Shown here one piece after another: positions 55,455 to 62,974 of a DNA stretch of 64,000 nucleotides. The stretch's first letter is position 1, and each line of letters opens with the position of its first letter. The stretch spans positions 1,245,694 to 1,309,693 of the forward strand of contig NZ_QUMT01000002.1 in assembly GCF_003387155.1 (NCBI RefSeq). Reading direction: 5' to 3'. Made by a program: the position numbers and the translations under genes. The notes under the pieces were generated by a model. The model searched no databases, was not told the DNA's origin, and worked only from the letters and a program-made list of their open reading frames with translations. Source of the DNA: Roseateles depolymerans. Lineage in GTDB: Bacteria > Pseudomonadota > Gammaproteobacteria > Burkholderiales > Burkholderiaceae_C.

Positions 55455-55982
55455 TTACGACCGGGGTGGCATCCAGCGCGGCTCGATGCCACGGCTTCGC
55501 AACCAGTCTGCCAGCGCATGCCCCGTGCCTGCGGGCCAGCACTCGAGTTGCGCGGGCGGGGTGAGCGTGTAGTCCACCAGTTCGGGGGACAGCTTCACCG
55601 TCCCACGGGCGGGGACGTGATAGGCGATGATCACCTGATTCTTCTTCTGAAAGTCGTACACCCCGATCAGCGAGCAGCCCAGCGCCTCAAGGGAGGTTTC
55701 CTCCAGCACTTCGCGGCGGATGCCCTCCTCCGGGGTTTCGCCGGCCTCCATGAAGCCGGTGATCAGACCGTAGAACGGCATCGGCCAGGCGGCGTTGCGG
55801 GCCAGCAGCACCTGCCCTTGCTGGTCCACACACTCCACAACCGCCGCCAGCACCGGCGTGGGGTTGTTCCAGTGGGTGAAGTCGCAGGCCGGGCAGCGCA
55901 GACGGCTCTTGGGGCCGCCGTCCTCCTGCAACTCGATCCATTGCAACTCGGTGGCGCATTGAGGGCAGAAGCGGAAGGTCAT
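55455..55982 (-). CDS. NUDIX hydrolase with N-terminal zinc ribbon
   Basis: 175 residues. CPQC and CPAC near the N-terminus form a zinc ribbon as in NudC-like proteins. The Nudix box GFMEAGETPEEGIRREVLEETS is clear. Substrate likely a nucleoside diphosphate derivative such as NADH or ADP-ribose (family inference). 6 bp after cysM. Confidence 0.93.
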   Translation of the reverse strand: MTFRFCPQCATELQWIELQEDGGPKSRLRCPACDFTHWNNPTPVLAAVVECVDQQGQVLLARNAAWPMPFYGLITGFMEAGETPEEGIRREVLEETSLEALGCSLIGVYDFQKKNQVIIAYHVPARGTVKLSPELVDYTLTPPAQLECWPAGTGHALADWLRSRGIEPRWMPPRS

Positions 55983-55988
55983 GGGCGG

Positions 55989-56918
55989 TCAGGCGGGAAA
56001 CACGCCGGTCGAGAGATAACGATCACCGCGATCGCACACCACGAACACGATGGTGGCGTTGGTCACGTGACGCGCGGTCTGCAGCGCCACCCAGCAGGCG
56101 CCTGCGGCCGAGATGCCGGCGAACAGACCTTCCTCGCGGGCGAGGCGACGGGCCATGTCTTCCGCATCGGACTGGCTGACCAGCACCAGCTCATCCACCG
56201 TCTCGGGGCGGTAGATTTTGGGGAGGTAGGCCTGCGGCCACTTGCGGATGCCGGGGATGCGGGAGCCTTCGGCGGGCTGTGCGCCGATGATGCGCACCTC
56301 GCTGTTTTGTTCCTTCAGGAAGCGCGAGGTGCCGGTGATGGTGCCGGTGGTGCCCATGGCGCTGACGAAGTGGGTGATGCGGCCCTGGGTGTCCCGCCAG
56401 ATTTCCGGGCCGGTGGTCTCGTAATGGATGCGCGGGTTGTCGCTGTTGGCGAACTGGTCGAGCACCCGGCCTTTTCCGTCGCGCTGCATCTGCTCGGCCA
56501 GGTCGCGGGCGTATTCCATGCCGCCCGAACGGGGGGTCAGGATCAGCTCGGCGCCGAAGGCCTTCATGGTCTGGGCCCGCTCGATGGACAGGTCCTCCGG
56601 CATGATCAGCACCATGCGGTAGCCGCGGATGGCGGCGGCCATGGCCAGGGCGATGCCGGTGTTGCCGGAAGTGGCTTCGATCAGGGTGTCGCCGGGTTTG
56701 ATCTCACCGCGCTCTTCGGCGCGGCGGATCATGCTGATGGCGGGGCGGTCCTTCACTGAGCCGGCCGGGTTGTTGCCTTCCAGCTTGGCCAGCAGTACGT
56801 TGCCACGCGCGGCCAGTTCCGGGCCCAGCACGCGCTGAAGCCGAACCATCGGCGTATTGCCGATCACATCCTCCAGCGTTGGGTAGCTGGGTCCCTCGAA
56901 AGCAGGTGCGTCACTCAT
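55989..56918 (-). CDS. cysM: Cysteine synthase B (O-acetylserine sulfhydrylase)
   Basis: 309 residues, PLP fold type II. Lys56 in NNPAGSVKDRPA binds PLP; substrate loop TSGNTGIALA and the phosphate-binding GTTGTITGTSR are present. Uses O-acetylserine with sulfide or thiosulfate. Start at 56918 (MSDAPAF). Operon with NUDIX and TusA-like genes; the sulfur theme fits. Confidence 0.93.
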   Translation of the reverse strand: MSDAPAFEGPSYPTLEDVIGNTPMVRLQRVLGPELAARGNVLLAKLEGNNPAGSVKDRPAISMIRRAEERGEIKPGDTLIEATSGNTGIALAMAAAIRGYRMVLIMPEDLSIERAQTMKAFGAELILTPRSGGMEYARDLAEQMQRDGKGRVLDQFANSDNPRIHYETTGPEIWRDTQGRITHFVSAMGTTGTITGTSRFLKEQNSEVRIIGAQPAEGSRIPGIRKWPQAYLPKIYRPETVDELVLVSQSDAEDMARRLAREEGLFAGISAAGACWVALQTARHVTNATIVFVVCDRGDRYLSTGVFPA

Positions 56919-56981
56919 GGGCCGCATTCTCTCAGTGAGACCATGGCTTTGCATGGCATAATGGCTTTCTTTTCTGACGTC

Positions 56982-57066
56982 GCCCGGATGGCGAAATCGG
57001 TAGACGCAGGGGACTCAAAATCCCCCGCCGCAAGGTGTGTCGGTTCGAGTCCGACTCCGGGCACCA
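56982..57066 (+). tRNA. tRNA-Leu (anticodon CAA)
   Basis: 85 nt including encoded CCA. Acceptor GCCCGGA/TCCGGGC, anticodon stem GGGGA/TCCCC with loop CTCAAAA giving anticodon CAA, long class II variable arm (CGCCGCAAGGTGTG), T loop GGTTCGAGTCC. Decodes UUG. A CATAAT -10-like box is about 20 bp upstream. A 12-bp repeat follows 34 bp after the gene. Confidence 0.98.
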
Positions 57067-57422
57067 AGCACTTAGCTGCGACCTCAGAAACAGGCTAAAA
57101 CGAGCTCCAGAAGCGAGCTCAGTAACGAGCCAAACAACGAGCTAGAGACGACCCAGGCCAGACCGCTGTGCCGCCCACCTTGTGGGGTCGCGTCGTTCCA
57201 CGGATCTCCCCTGATCCATTCTGCTCTCCCCTCTCGTCTCTCCCCCCTCTCTTTCCCGTTCCCCTCTTCTGGGCCACCAGTCGTCCGCCGGCTTTCCGAA
57301 GCAGGCGTCCCGTTGCACCGCAGGAGGGTCTGGCTGATCTGCGCCCAGGGAGCGCGCGGGGGAGACAAGGTCGCGGCTACACTGTGTTTCGGATTTCTCC
57401 AGACGCAGGAGCCATCGGACCA
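57067..57422. other. Spacer between tRNA-Leu and rhomboid gene
   Basis: No gene supported. It holds a 12-bp degenerate repeat (57101-57149), then a pyrimidine-rich tract (about 57207-57271, almost only C and T on the plus strand). Confidence 0.6.
57101..57149 (+). repeat. 12/13-bp degenerate tandem repeat after tRNA-Leu
   Basis: cgagctccagaag, cgagctcagtaa, cgagccaaacaa, cgagctagagac, each opening with CGAGC. Confidence 0.75.
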
Positions 57423-58007
57423 ATGCCATTCATTCCTCCGGTCACCAGAACGCTGATGCTGTTTTGCATCGGCCTGTTCTGCTTCTTCATCCTGTTCCCG
57501 CTGGCGCCTTTGCAAAATGCGCTGGCCCTGTGGCCCCTGAACACCGGGCTGTTCAACTTCTGGCAGCCGCTTACCTACGCCTTCCTGCACGGCGACGTGC
57601 TGCACCTGTTCTTCAACATGCTGGGCCTTTGGATGTTCGGCTCGGAACTGGAGACAGTCTGGGGCGGCAAGCGTTATGTGCAACTGCTGGCGGCCAGCAT
57701 TCTGACGGCGGCCATTGCCCAGTTGGTGTTCACGCTGGTGGTGGGCACGATGGCGCCGACGGTGGGCATCTCCGGCGGGCTATTCGGCCTGCTGCTAGCT
57801 TTTGGCTGGATGTTCCCGGACCGGACGATCATGCCGCTGTTCCCGCCGATTCCCATGAAGGCCAAGTTTGCGGTCGCCATCTTCGGCGCGCTGGAACTGC
57901 TGCTGGGCATCACCGGCTCCACCGGCATCGCGCACTTTGCGCACCTGGGCGGCATGCTGGGCGCGTGGGTCATGATCAACCACTGGCGCGGCGGTCGCGG
58001 TCGCTGA
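57423..58007 (+). CDS. Rhomboid-family intramembrane serine protease
   Basis: 194 residues, six hydrophobic helices. HLFFN (His61, Asn65) matches the oxyanion helix, Ser117 lies in GISGGLFG and the catalytic His is His174 in AHFAHLGGMLGA. Compact bacterial rhomboid without extra domains. Start at 57423 gives a short cytoplasmic leader. Substrate unknown. Confidence 0.93.
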   Translation: MPFIPPVTRTLMLFCIGLFCFFILFPLAPLQNALALWPLNTGLFNFWQPLTYAFLHGDVLHLFFNMLGLWMFGSELETVWGGKRYVQLLAASILTAAIAQLVFTLVVGTMAPTVGISGGLFGLLLAFGWMFPDRTIMPLFPPIPMKAKFAVAIFGALELLLGITGSTGIAHFAHLGGMLGAWVMINHWRGGRGR

Positions 58008-58097
58008 TCGGGCTGTGTCGGCAGGCGGCGTGTTCACGCCCGCTGCCGGCCGGCTGTATAGGGCGCGTGCTGCTCTGCTCGATCAGCCGTGCGCGCC

Positions 58098-58129
58098 ATC
58101 GCACTCCTCGCACTCCCCATCGCACTCCA
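58098..58129. repeat. 10/11-bp tandem repeat between rhomboid and SDR genes
   Basis: atcgcactcc, tcgcactcccc, atcgcactcca. Confidence 0.75.
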
Positions 58130-58151
58130 TCACCGGGCCAGGCCCGGTCTG

Positions 58152-59078
58152 TCATCCGCCAGTCTGACGCGTCAGCCCCTCCGCCAGCGCCTCGCGGGGC
58201 GTGGGATAGCGCAGTTTCAGCCCCAGCTCCTTGAGCAACCGCCGGTTGATCAGCCGTCGCGACTCCCCGAGAAAGCTCATCTGCATCGGTGAGAAGTGCG
58301 CTGCGGCCTGGTCCCGACGAATGCGTTGGGGCAGTGGCAACCCGGCCATCTCGGCCACCATCGTGTAGTAGTCTCCCATCCGCATCTCGCTGCTGTCGCT
58401 GGCATGGAGGATGCGCTGCGGGCGGCCTTTGAGCAGCGCCAGCAGGCAAGCCCGTGCCAAATCGTCGGCATGGATGTGGTTGGTGTAGACATCGTCCTCG
58501 TGCTGCAGCACCGGCATGCCGCGAGCCACGCGGTCGCGCGGATCGCCGCCTTCACGGTCCAGGGCATAGATACCGGGCACTCGCAGCACCGTGACGGCAC
58601 AGCCGGTCCGGCGTCCCCAGGCTCGCAGTTGCTCCTCCGCATCCACCCGGCGCCAGGCGCGGTCATTGCGCGGGTTGACGGCCCGCGTCTCATCGAAGCG
58701 CGCGCCGCCACAGTCGCCATAGACGCCGGTAGTGCTGGCATAGACCAGGTGCAGCGGCTGCCCGTGCCGCGACAGGGCTTCCAGCAGATGACGAGTGCGC
58801 GGATCGTGATGCCCTTGCGACGGCGGAGGGGCGAGATGCAGCACACGGTCGGCCAGGCCGGCCAGTCGCGCGAGGGTGTGCGAATCGTCCAGGTTGCCCA
58901 CCAGCGGGATCGCGCCCAGGGCGCGCAATTCAGCGGTGCGGGCGGGCTGGCTGGTCAGCGCGTAGACGGTCCAGCGCCCCTTGAGCAGCCTCAGCACGCG
59001 TTGGCCCACATCACCGCATCCGACGATCAACAGGCGCTCGCGGCGCTGGCGGGACTGGCGAGAGAAGTTGGAGACCAT
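58152..59078 (-). CDS. NAD(P)-binding epimerase-like protein (YeeZ type)
   Basis: 308 residues. Rossmann start LLIVGCGDVGQRVLRLL, VYASTTGVYGDCGG, TRAVNPRNDRAWRRVDAEEQLRAWG, VLRVPGIYA. The usual YxxxK is not at its expected place, as in the YeeZ-like atypical SDRs. Substrate unknown. Start at 59078 (MVSNFSRQ) chosen over an upstream ATG lacking homology. Confidence 0.85.
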   Translation of the reverse strand: MVSNFSRQSRQRRERLLIVGCGDVGQRVLRLLKGRWTVYALTSQPARTAELRALGAIPLVGNLDDSHTLARLAGLADRVLHLAPPPSQGHHDPRTRHLLEALSRHGQPLHLVYASTTGVYGDCGGARFDETRAVNPRNDRAWRRVDAEEQLRAWGRRTGCAVTVLRVPGIYALDREGGDPRDRVARGMPVLQHEDDVYTNHIHADDLARACLLALLKGRPQRILHASDSSEMRMGDYYTMVAEMAGLPLPQRIRRDQAAAHFSPMQMSFLGESRRLINRRLLKELGLKLRYPTPREALAEGLTRQTGG

Positions 59079-59115
59079 GAAGCGATGGCGCGTGGGTGAC
59101 GAGCCGGAAGTGTAA

Positions 59116-59155
59116 GAGCGCCAAGGAGCGTGAAGGAGCGCCAATGAGCGCGAGA
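59116..59155. repeat. 10-bp tandem repeat upstream of divergent genes
   Basis: gagcgccaag, gagcgtgaag, gagcgccaat, gagcgcgaga, with a related gagccggaag at 59101-59110. It sits between the divergent SDR and reductase genes, so promoters here are built partly of repeats. Confidence 0.8.
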
Positions 59156-59344
59156 GGGCAACGATCAGCGCGGCAGAGAAACGCCCCAGCCCGCCGACTC
59201 CACGGTACTGATCACCCGCCCCTCAAAGCGATGCTGCTGGAACACCCCTGCCCGCCCGGTCATCGGGTCATCAGGCAAAATGTCGGATTGGCCGCGGCCC
59301 TGGTGCCCGGTGTCTCTCTTCATTTCAGTTTTTGCCAAGCCATC

Positions 59345-60382
59345 ATGAGTTTCCAGGTCACCGTCCTGCCCAGCGGCCGCGTCTACTCCGTCGATGATGA
59401 CGAAACCTTGCTCGGCGCCGCCATCCGCCAGGGCATTGGCCTGCCTTATGGCTGCAAGGACGGCGCCTGCGGCTCCTGCAAGAGCAAGCTGGTGGAGGGC
59501 AATGTCACGCATGGCGAGCACCAGAGCAAGGCGCTGTCGGCGGACGAAGAGGCGCAGGGTTTTGTGCTGACCTGCTGCGCGCGCCCGCACACCGACTGCA
59601 CCCTTGAGGCCCGCACCGTGCCGGGCGCGGGCGAGTTCCCGGTTCTCAAGCTGCCCAGCCGCGTGCTGGCCATCGACAAGCCGGCGGCGGACGTCGCGGT
59701 CATCAAGCTGCAGCTGCCTGCCAACCAGCAACTGCAATACCGCGCGGGCCAGTACGTCGAATTCATCCTGCGTGACGGTGCGCGCCGCAGCTACTCCATG
59801 GCCAATGCGCCGAGCCGCCTGGGCACGCCGCCGGCCATTGAACTGCACATCCGCCACATGCCGGGCGGCAAGTTCACCGACCACGTCTTTGGCGCGCTGA
59901 AGGAAAAAGACATCCTCCGCATGGAAGGCCCCTTCGGCAGCTTCTTCCTGCGCGAGGACAGCGACAAGCCCATTGTCCTGCTGGCATCCGGCACCGGCTT
60001 TGCGCCGATCAAGGCCATCATCGAGCGCCTGCAGGACGAAGGCATCACCCGCCCTGTCCATCTCTACTGGGGCGCCCGCGCCCGTGCCGACCTCTACCTG
60101 CACGACTGGGCCGAGCAAGCGGCCGCAGCCATGCCCAGCCTGACCTATGTGCCGGTGCTCTCCGAGGCCAAGCCGGACGACGCCTGGACGGGCCGCACCG
60201 GCTTCGTCCACCAGGTGGTCATGACGGACTTCCCGGACCTGTCGCGTCACCAGGTCTACGCCTGCGGCGCGCCGATCATGGTCGAGTCGGCCCAGCGCGA
60301 CTTCGCGGCGCAATGCGGCCTGCCGCCGGAGGAGTTTTACGCGGACGCCTTCACCTCCGAAGCGGACAAGCACCAAGGCTGA
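59345..60382 (+). CDS. Ferredoxin-NAD(P)H reductase, CDP-6-deoxy-glucoseen-reductase type
   Basis: 345 residues. N-terminal plant-type 2Fe-2S domain with CKDGACGSC and TCCARP (Cys x4 Cys x2 Cys, then Cys). FAD-binding RRSYSMANAP and NAD-binding LLASGTGFAPIKAIIE / CGAPIMVESA follow. Transfers electrons from NAD(P)H to an acceptor oxygenase or dehydratase. Partner not in the window. Its stop codon lies inside a 12-bp repeat array. Confidence 0.92.
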   Translation: MSFQVTVLPSGRVYSVDDDETLLGAAIRQGIGLPYGCKDGACGSCKSKLVEGNVTHGEHQSKALSADEEAQGFVLTCCARPHTDCTLEARTVPGAGEFPVLKLPSRVLAIDKPAADVAVIKLQLPANQQLQYRAGQYVEFILRDGARRSYSMANAPSRLGTPPAIELHIRHMPGGKFTDHVFGALKEKDILRMEGPFGSFFLREDSDKPIVLLASGTGFAPIKAIIERLQDEGITRPVHLYWGARARADLYLHDWAEQAAAAMPSLTYVPVLSEAKPDDAWTGRTGFVHQVVMTDFPDLSRHQVYACGAPIMVESAQRDFAAQCGLPPEEFYADAFTSEADKHQG

Positions 60383-60484
60383 CATCCAGCCTGATATCGG
60401 GCCTGAAATCCGGTCCGACATCGCGCCTCGCGTTCCGCCCAACTCCCGCCTGACATCGGTTCTGACGTAGGGCCTGACATCGCG
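60378..60484 (+). repeat. 12-bp degenerate tandem array beginning at a stop codon
   Basis: About nine units of period 12 (one 11): gctgacatccag (contains the TGA stop), cctgatatcggg, cctgaaatccgg, tccgacatcgcg, cctcgcgttccg, ..., cctgacatcggt, tctgacgtaggg, cctgacatcgcg. Most units keep TGA/TGG-like ctgaNatc. Confidence 0.85.
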
Positions 60485-60558
60485 CACCTGCTGGCCGCAC
60501 ACACACATCCCCACTGGTGTTGGGGGACGTGCCGGACGCGGCCAGCCGGTCCATACTG

Positions 60559-61311
60559 ATGGACATGAAGCATTTTCCGCCGCCCTACTCCAGTGCTGCC
60601 CAGTTCGAGCAACAGCTTTCGGACCTGGGTCATACGGTCATTGCTCCGGAGAGTCTGACGCATTGGTTGCACTGCCAGGCCAACGACTTGCGGCAGTTGC
60701 AGACCTACTGGAACGACCTTCCTCCGGACGCTTATTTGCGTGATGGGGGCCGTTACCGTTTCCGACGCCACAGCAGTTTTGTGGTGGACGCACAGGCGGA
60801 TCCGGCGGTGCGACTGGCGCCGCACCGTGCGCACTGGCAGCCGCTGGACTACAACGCGCTGCACGGTGGCATTGAACGCATGTTCGAGCCGATGTCCCCG
60901 GCGGCGATTGACCTGCCGATCTGGCCGCGACTGCTGCTGGGTTTGGCCAGTGTGGCGGACCGTCTCAAGGGCACGCGTCCGTGGTTTGTGGAAGCGCACC
61001 AGTTCCGCATTGACACGGCGGGCGGCATTGGCCGTCCGACGCCTGAGGGTGCGCACCGTGACGGCGTCGACCTGGTGGCGGTGTTCATGCTGGCCCGCTC
61101 GGGCATCAAGGGTGGTGAGTCGCGCGTCTTCGAAGCGGATGGTCCGCGGGGACAGCGCTTCACGATGATGGAGCCATGGACGCTGTTGCTGCTCGATGAT
61201 GAGCGGGTCATCCACGAAACGACGCCGATCCAGCCCATCGATCCGCACCATGCGGGGCACCGTGACACCTTGGTGGTGACGCTGCGTGCAGACTCCTTCA
61301 TGGGCCCCTGA
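60559..61311 (+). CDS. BsmA-like 2-oxoglutarate/Fe(II) dioxygenase family protein
   Basis: 250 residues (or 248 from the ATG at 60565). Facial-triad-like residues are HRDG (His, Asp) and DERVIHETTPI (distal His), followed by GHRDTLVVTLRA with the 2-oxoglutarate-binding Arg. Matches the 2OG-Fe dioxygenase family that includes amino-acid hydroxylases. Neither start has a clear Shine-Dalgarno. Substrate unknown; leucine dehydrogenase is next, so a branched-chain amino acid is a possibility. Confidence 0.8.
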   Translation: MDMKHFPPPYSSAAQFEQQLSDLGHTVIAPESLTHWLHCQANDLRQLQTYWNDLPPDAYLRDGGRYRFRRHSSFVVDAQADPAVRLAPHRAHWQPLDYNALHGGIERMFEPMSPAAIDLPIWPRLLLGLASVADRLKGTRPWFVEAHQFRIDTAGGIGRPTPEGAHRDGVDLVAVFMLARSGIKGGESRVFEADGPRGQRFTMMEPWTLLLLDDERVIHETTPIQPIDPHHAGHRDTLVVTLRADSFMGP

Positions 61312-61412
61312 CCGCGCAAAAAGCGCGCTCGACGAGCCCCTTTGACCAAGGGACCTCGCCCTCACCAAAAGCTCGGTGTCTGAACTTGCGCCTGGATCGA
61401 AGTCCTCGGTGG

Positions 61413-61515
61413 GGGGATCGGGAAGGCGGGGAGGCCTTTCCCGGAAGTAAGAGGAGGAGCCCGCGGAGCGGGCGGGGGACATGAAGGGAAAGGCCTCCCC
61501 GCCTTCCCGATCCCC
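61413..61515. repeat. Long inverted-repeat element B, perfect 30-bp arms
   Basis: 61413-61442 and 61486-61515 are exact complements over 30 nt. The 43-nt interior opens GGAAGTAAGAGGAGGA and holds GCCCGC-GGA-GCGGGC (61459-61473). The arm junction TTTCCC/GGGAAA and GGAAGT-AAG core plus GGA-looped hairpin are shared with element A (26926-27098), while the arms have a different sequence. No transposase nearby. Confidence 0.92.
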
Positions 61516-61563
61516 TGGCGCAGTCAAAGAACCTCAAGCCCCCCACAACAAACCCACCCAACC

Positions 61564-61580
61564 AATGCAAAAGTTGCATT
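61564..61580 (+). promoter_or_regulatory. Candidate operator upstream of leucine dehydrogenase
   Basis: AATGCAA-AAG-TTGCATT, perfect 7-bp arms. It lies 151 bp upstream of the leucine dehydrogenase ATG. The shape is compatible with an Lrp/AsnC-type or other dimeric regulator site; the protein is not identified. Confidence 0.5.
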
Positions 61581-61731
61581 GATCCTCCCCTCCCCCCGCC
61601 CCTGCCGGAAACCCCCATCTCCTACACTCCCGGAAGCTGCCGAACCGCCACAAGCGCGCAGGCAGTCCCCCGGCTAGCTTCTCGCAAAGCTGAGCCATTT
61701 TCTTTGACGCATCACAAGTGCAGGCCCTCGC

Positions 61732-62844
61732 ATGAACGCCCTCACCGACATCGCCCGCGCCCTTGCGGCCGGCGCCTCTGACTCTCTTCCCACCTCGCTG
61801 TTCGGTCTCCCCGACCAAGCTCCGCATGAGCGGGTGCTGCTGGCGGCTGACCCGGAGACGGGCCTGCGCGCCATTTTGGCCGTGCACAGCACTGCTCGTG
61901 GCCCGGCATTTGGCGGCTGCCGCTTCTGGAGCTACGACAACGAACTGGCTGCGCTCAATGATGCGCTGCGCCTCTCGCAGGGCATGAGCCTCAAGAATGC
62001 CTTGGCCAACCTGCCTTTCGGCGGTGGCAAGGCCGTGATCATCAAGCCGGCCGGCGACTTTGACCGCCCGGCGCTCTTTGCCGCCTTCGGTCGCGCGGTC
62101 CAATCGCTCCAGGGCGCCTACATCACCGCGGAAGACGTGGGCACCACCACGGCCGACATGAAGGGCATGATGGCCAGCACCCAGTATGTGTCCGGCATCC
62201 CCCGCGAAGGCGCCTTCGGTGGCGACCCCAGCCCCAAGACTGCGTTTGGTGTGTTTGTGTCCATCGACGAAGGCGTGCGCCGTGTCATGGGCCGCGACTC
62301 GCTGGAAGGCGTGCGCGTCGCCCTGCAGGGCCTTGGCGCTGTCGGCTGGCACCTGGCTGAATACCTGCACAAGGCCGGCGCCAAGCTGGTCGTCGCCGAT
62401 GTCAACGCAGACAAGGTCAGCCGTGCCCAAGCCGAGTTTGGCGCCACGGCCGTCAGCGTCAGCGAAATCCTGGCGGCCGATGTCGACGTCGTCGCCCCGT
62501 GCGCCCTCGGTGCCGTCCTGAACAGCACCTCGATCCCTGCCCTGCGCGCCCGACTGATCGCCGGTGCTGCCAACAACCAGCTGGCCACCGCCACCGACGG
62601 CGACGCCCTGCAGGCCCGCGGCATCACCTACCTGCCGGACTACCTCGTCAATGCCGGCGGCATCATCAGCGTCGCTCGTGAGTATCGTGGCGAAGGCGAA
62701 GAAACCGCCGTCATGAACGAAGTGTCCCAGATCCGCGGCCGCGTCGCCGAACTGCTGGACCGCATCAAGACCAGCGGCCAGACGCCGGCCCGTGAAGCCG
62801 ACGCCTGGGCGCGTTCGCTGCTGGTCAAGCCGGCCAAGGCCTGA
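61732..62844 (+). CDS. Leucine/branched-chain amino-acid dehydrogenase (Glu/Leu/Phe/Val family)
   Basis: 370 residues. Substrate-binding segment TARGPAFGGCRFW, catalytic Lys in LPFGGGKAVI, Asp in ITAEDVGTTT, and NAD fold ALQGLGAVGWHLAEYL. Oxidative deamination of leucine, isoleucine or valine to keto acids. Followed by a strong terminator and by convergent liv transport genes for the same amino acids. Confidence 0.92.
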   Translation: MNALTDIARALAAGASDSLPTSLFGLPDQAPHERVLLAADPETGLRAILAVHSTARGPAFGGCRFWSYDNELAALNDALRLSQGMSLKNALANLPFGGGKAVIIKPAGDFDRPALFAAFGRAVQSLQGAYITAEDVGTTTADMKGMMASTQYVSGIPREGAFGGDPSPKTAFGVFVSIDEGVRRVMGRDSLEGVRVALQGLGAVGWHLAEYLHKAGAKLVVADVNADKVSRAQAEFGATAVSVSEILAADVDVVAPCALGAVLNSTSIPALRARLIAGAANNQLATATDGDALQARGITYLPDYLVNAGGIISVAREYRGEGEETAVMNEVSQIRGRVAELLDRIKTSGQTPAREADAWARSLLVKPAKA

Positions 62845-62882
62845 TGAATCCGCCGCAAAGACGGCGGTAGGAGACAAAGAAC

Positions 62883-62912
62883 AAGGGGCTGCCCACACGG
62901 GCAGCCCCTTTT
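62883..62912 (+). terminator. Terminator after leucine dehydrogenase
   Basis: AAGGGGCTGCCC (62883-62894), loop ACAC, GGGCAGCCCCTT (62899-62910), then TT; 12-bp perfect stem. Confidence 0.93.
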
Positions 62913-62925
62913 CATTTCAGCCGAT

Positions 62926-62974
62926 GCGGATCACTCGCCCGCATCCCTCAGCCGGATCACTCGCCGGATCACTC
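62926..62974 (-). repeat. 12-bp repeat overlapping livF stop
   Basis: gccggatcactc occurs in tandem at 62951-62962 and 62963-62974; a further copy gcggatcactcg is at 62926-62937. Leftward, the unit contains TGA, and the first copy supplies the livF stop codon. Confidence 0.88.

Noticed and set aside
61413-61515. Element B as a simple bidirectional terminator
   Set aside because: Arms of 30 bp with a 43-nt structured interior and no T-run are unlike terminators; leucine dehydrogenase and its neighbour are co-oriented.
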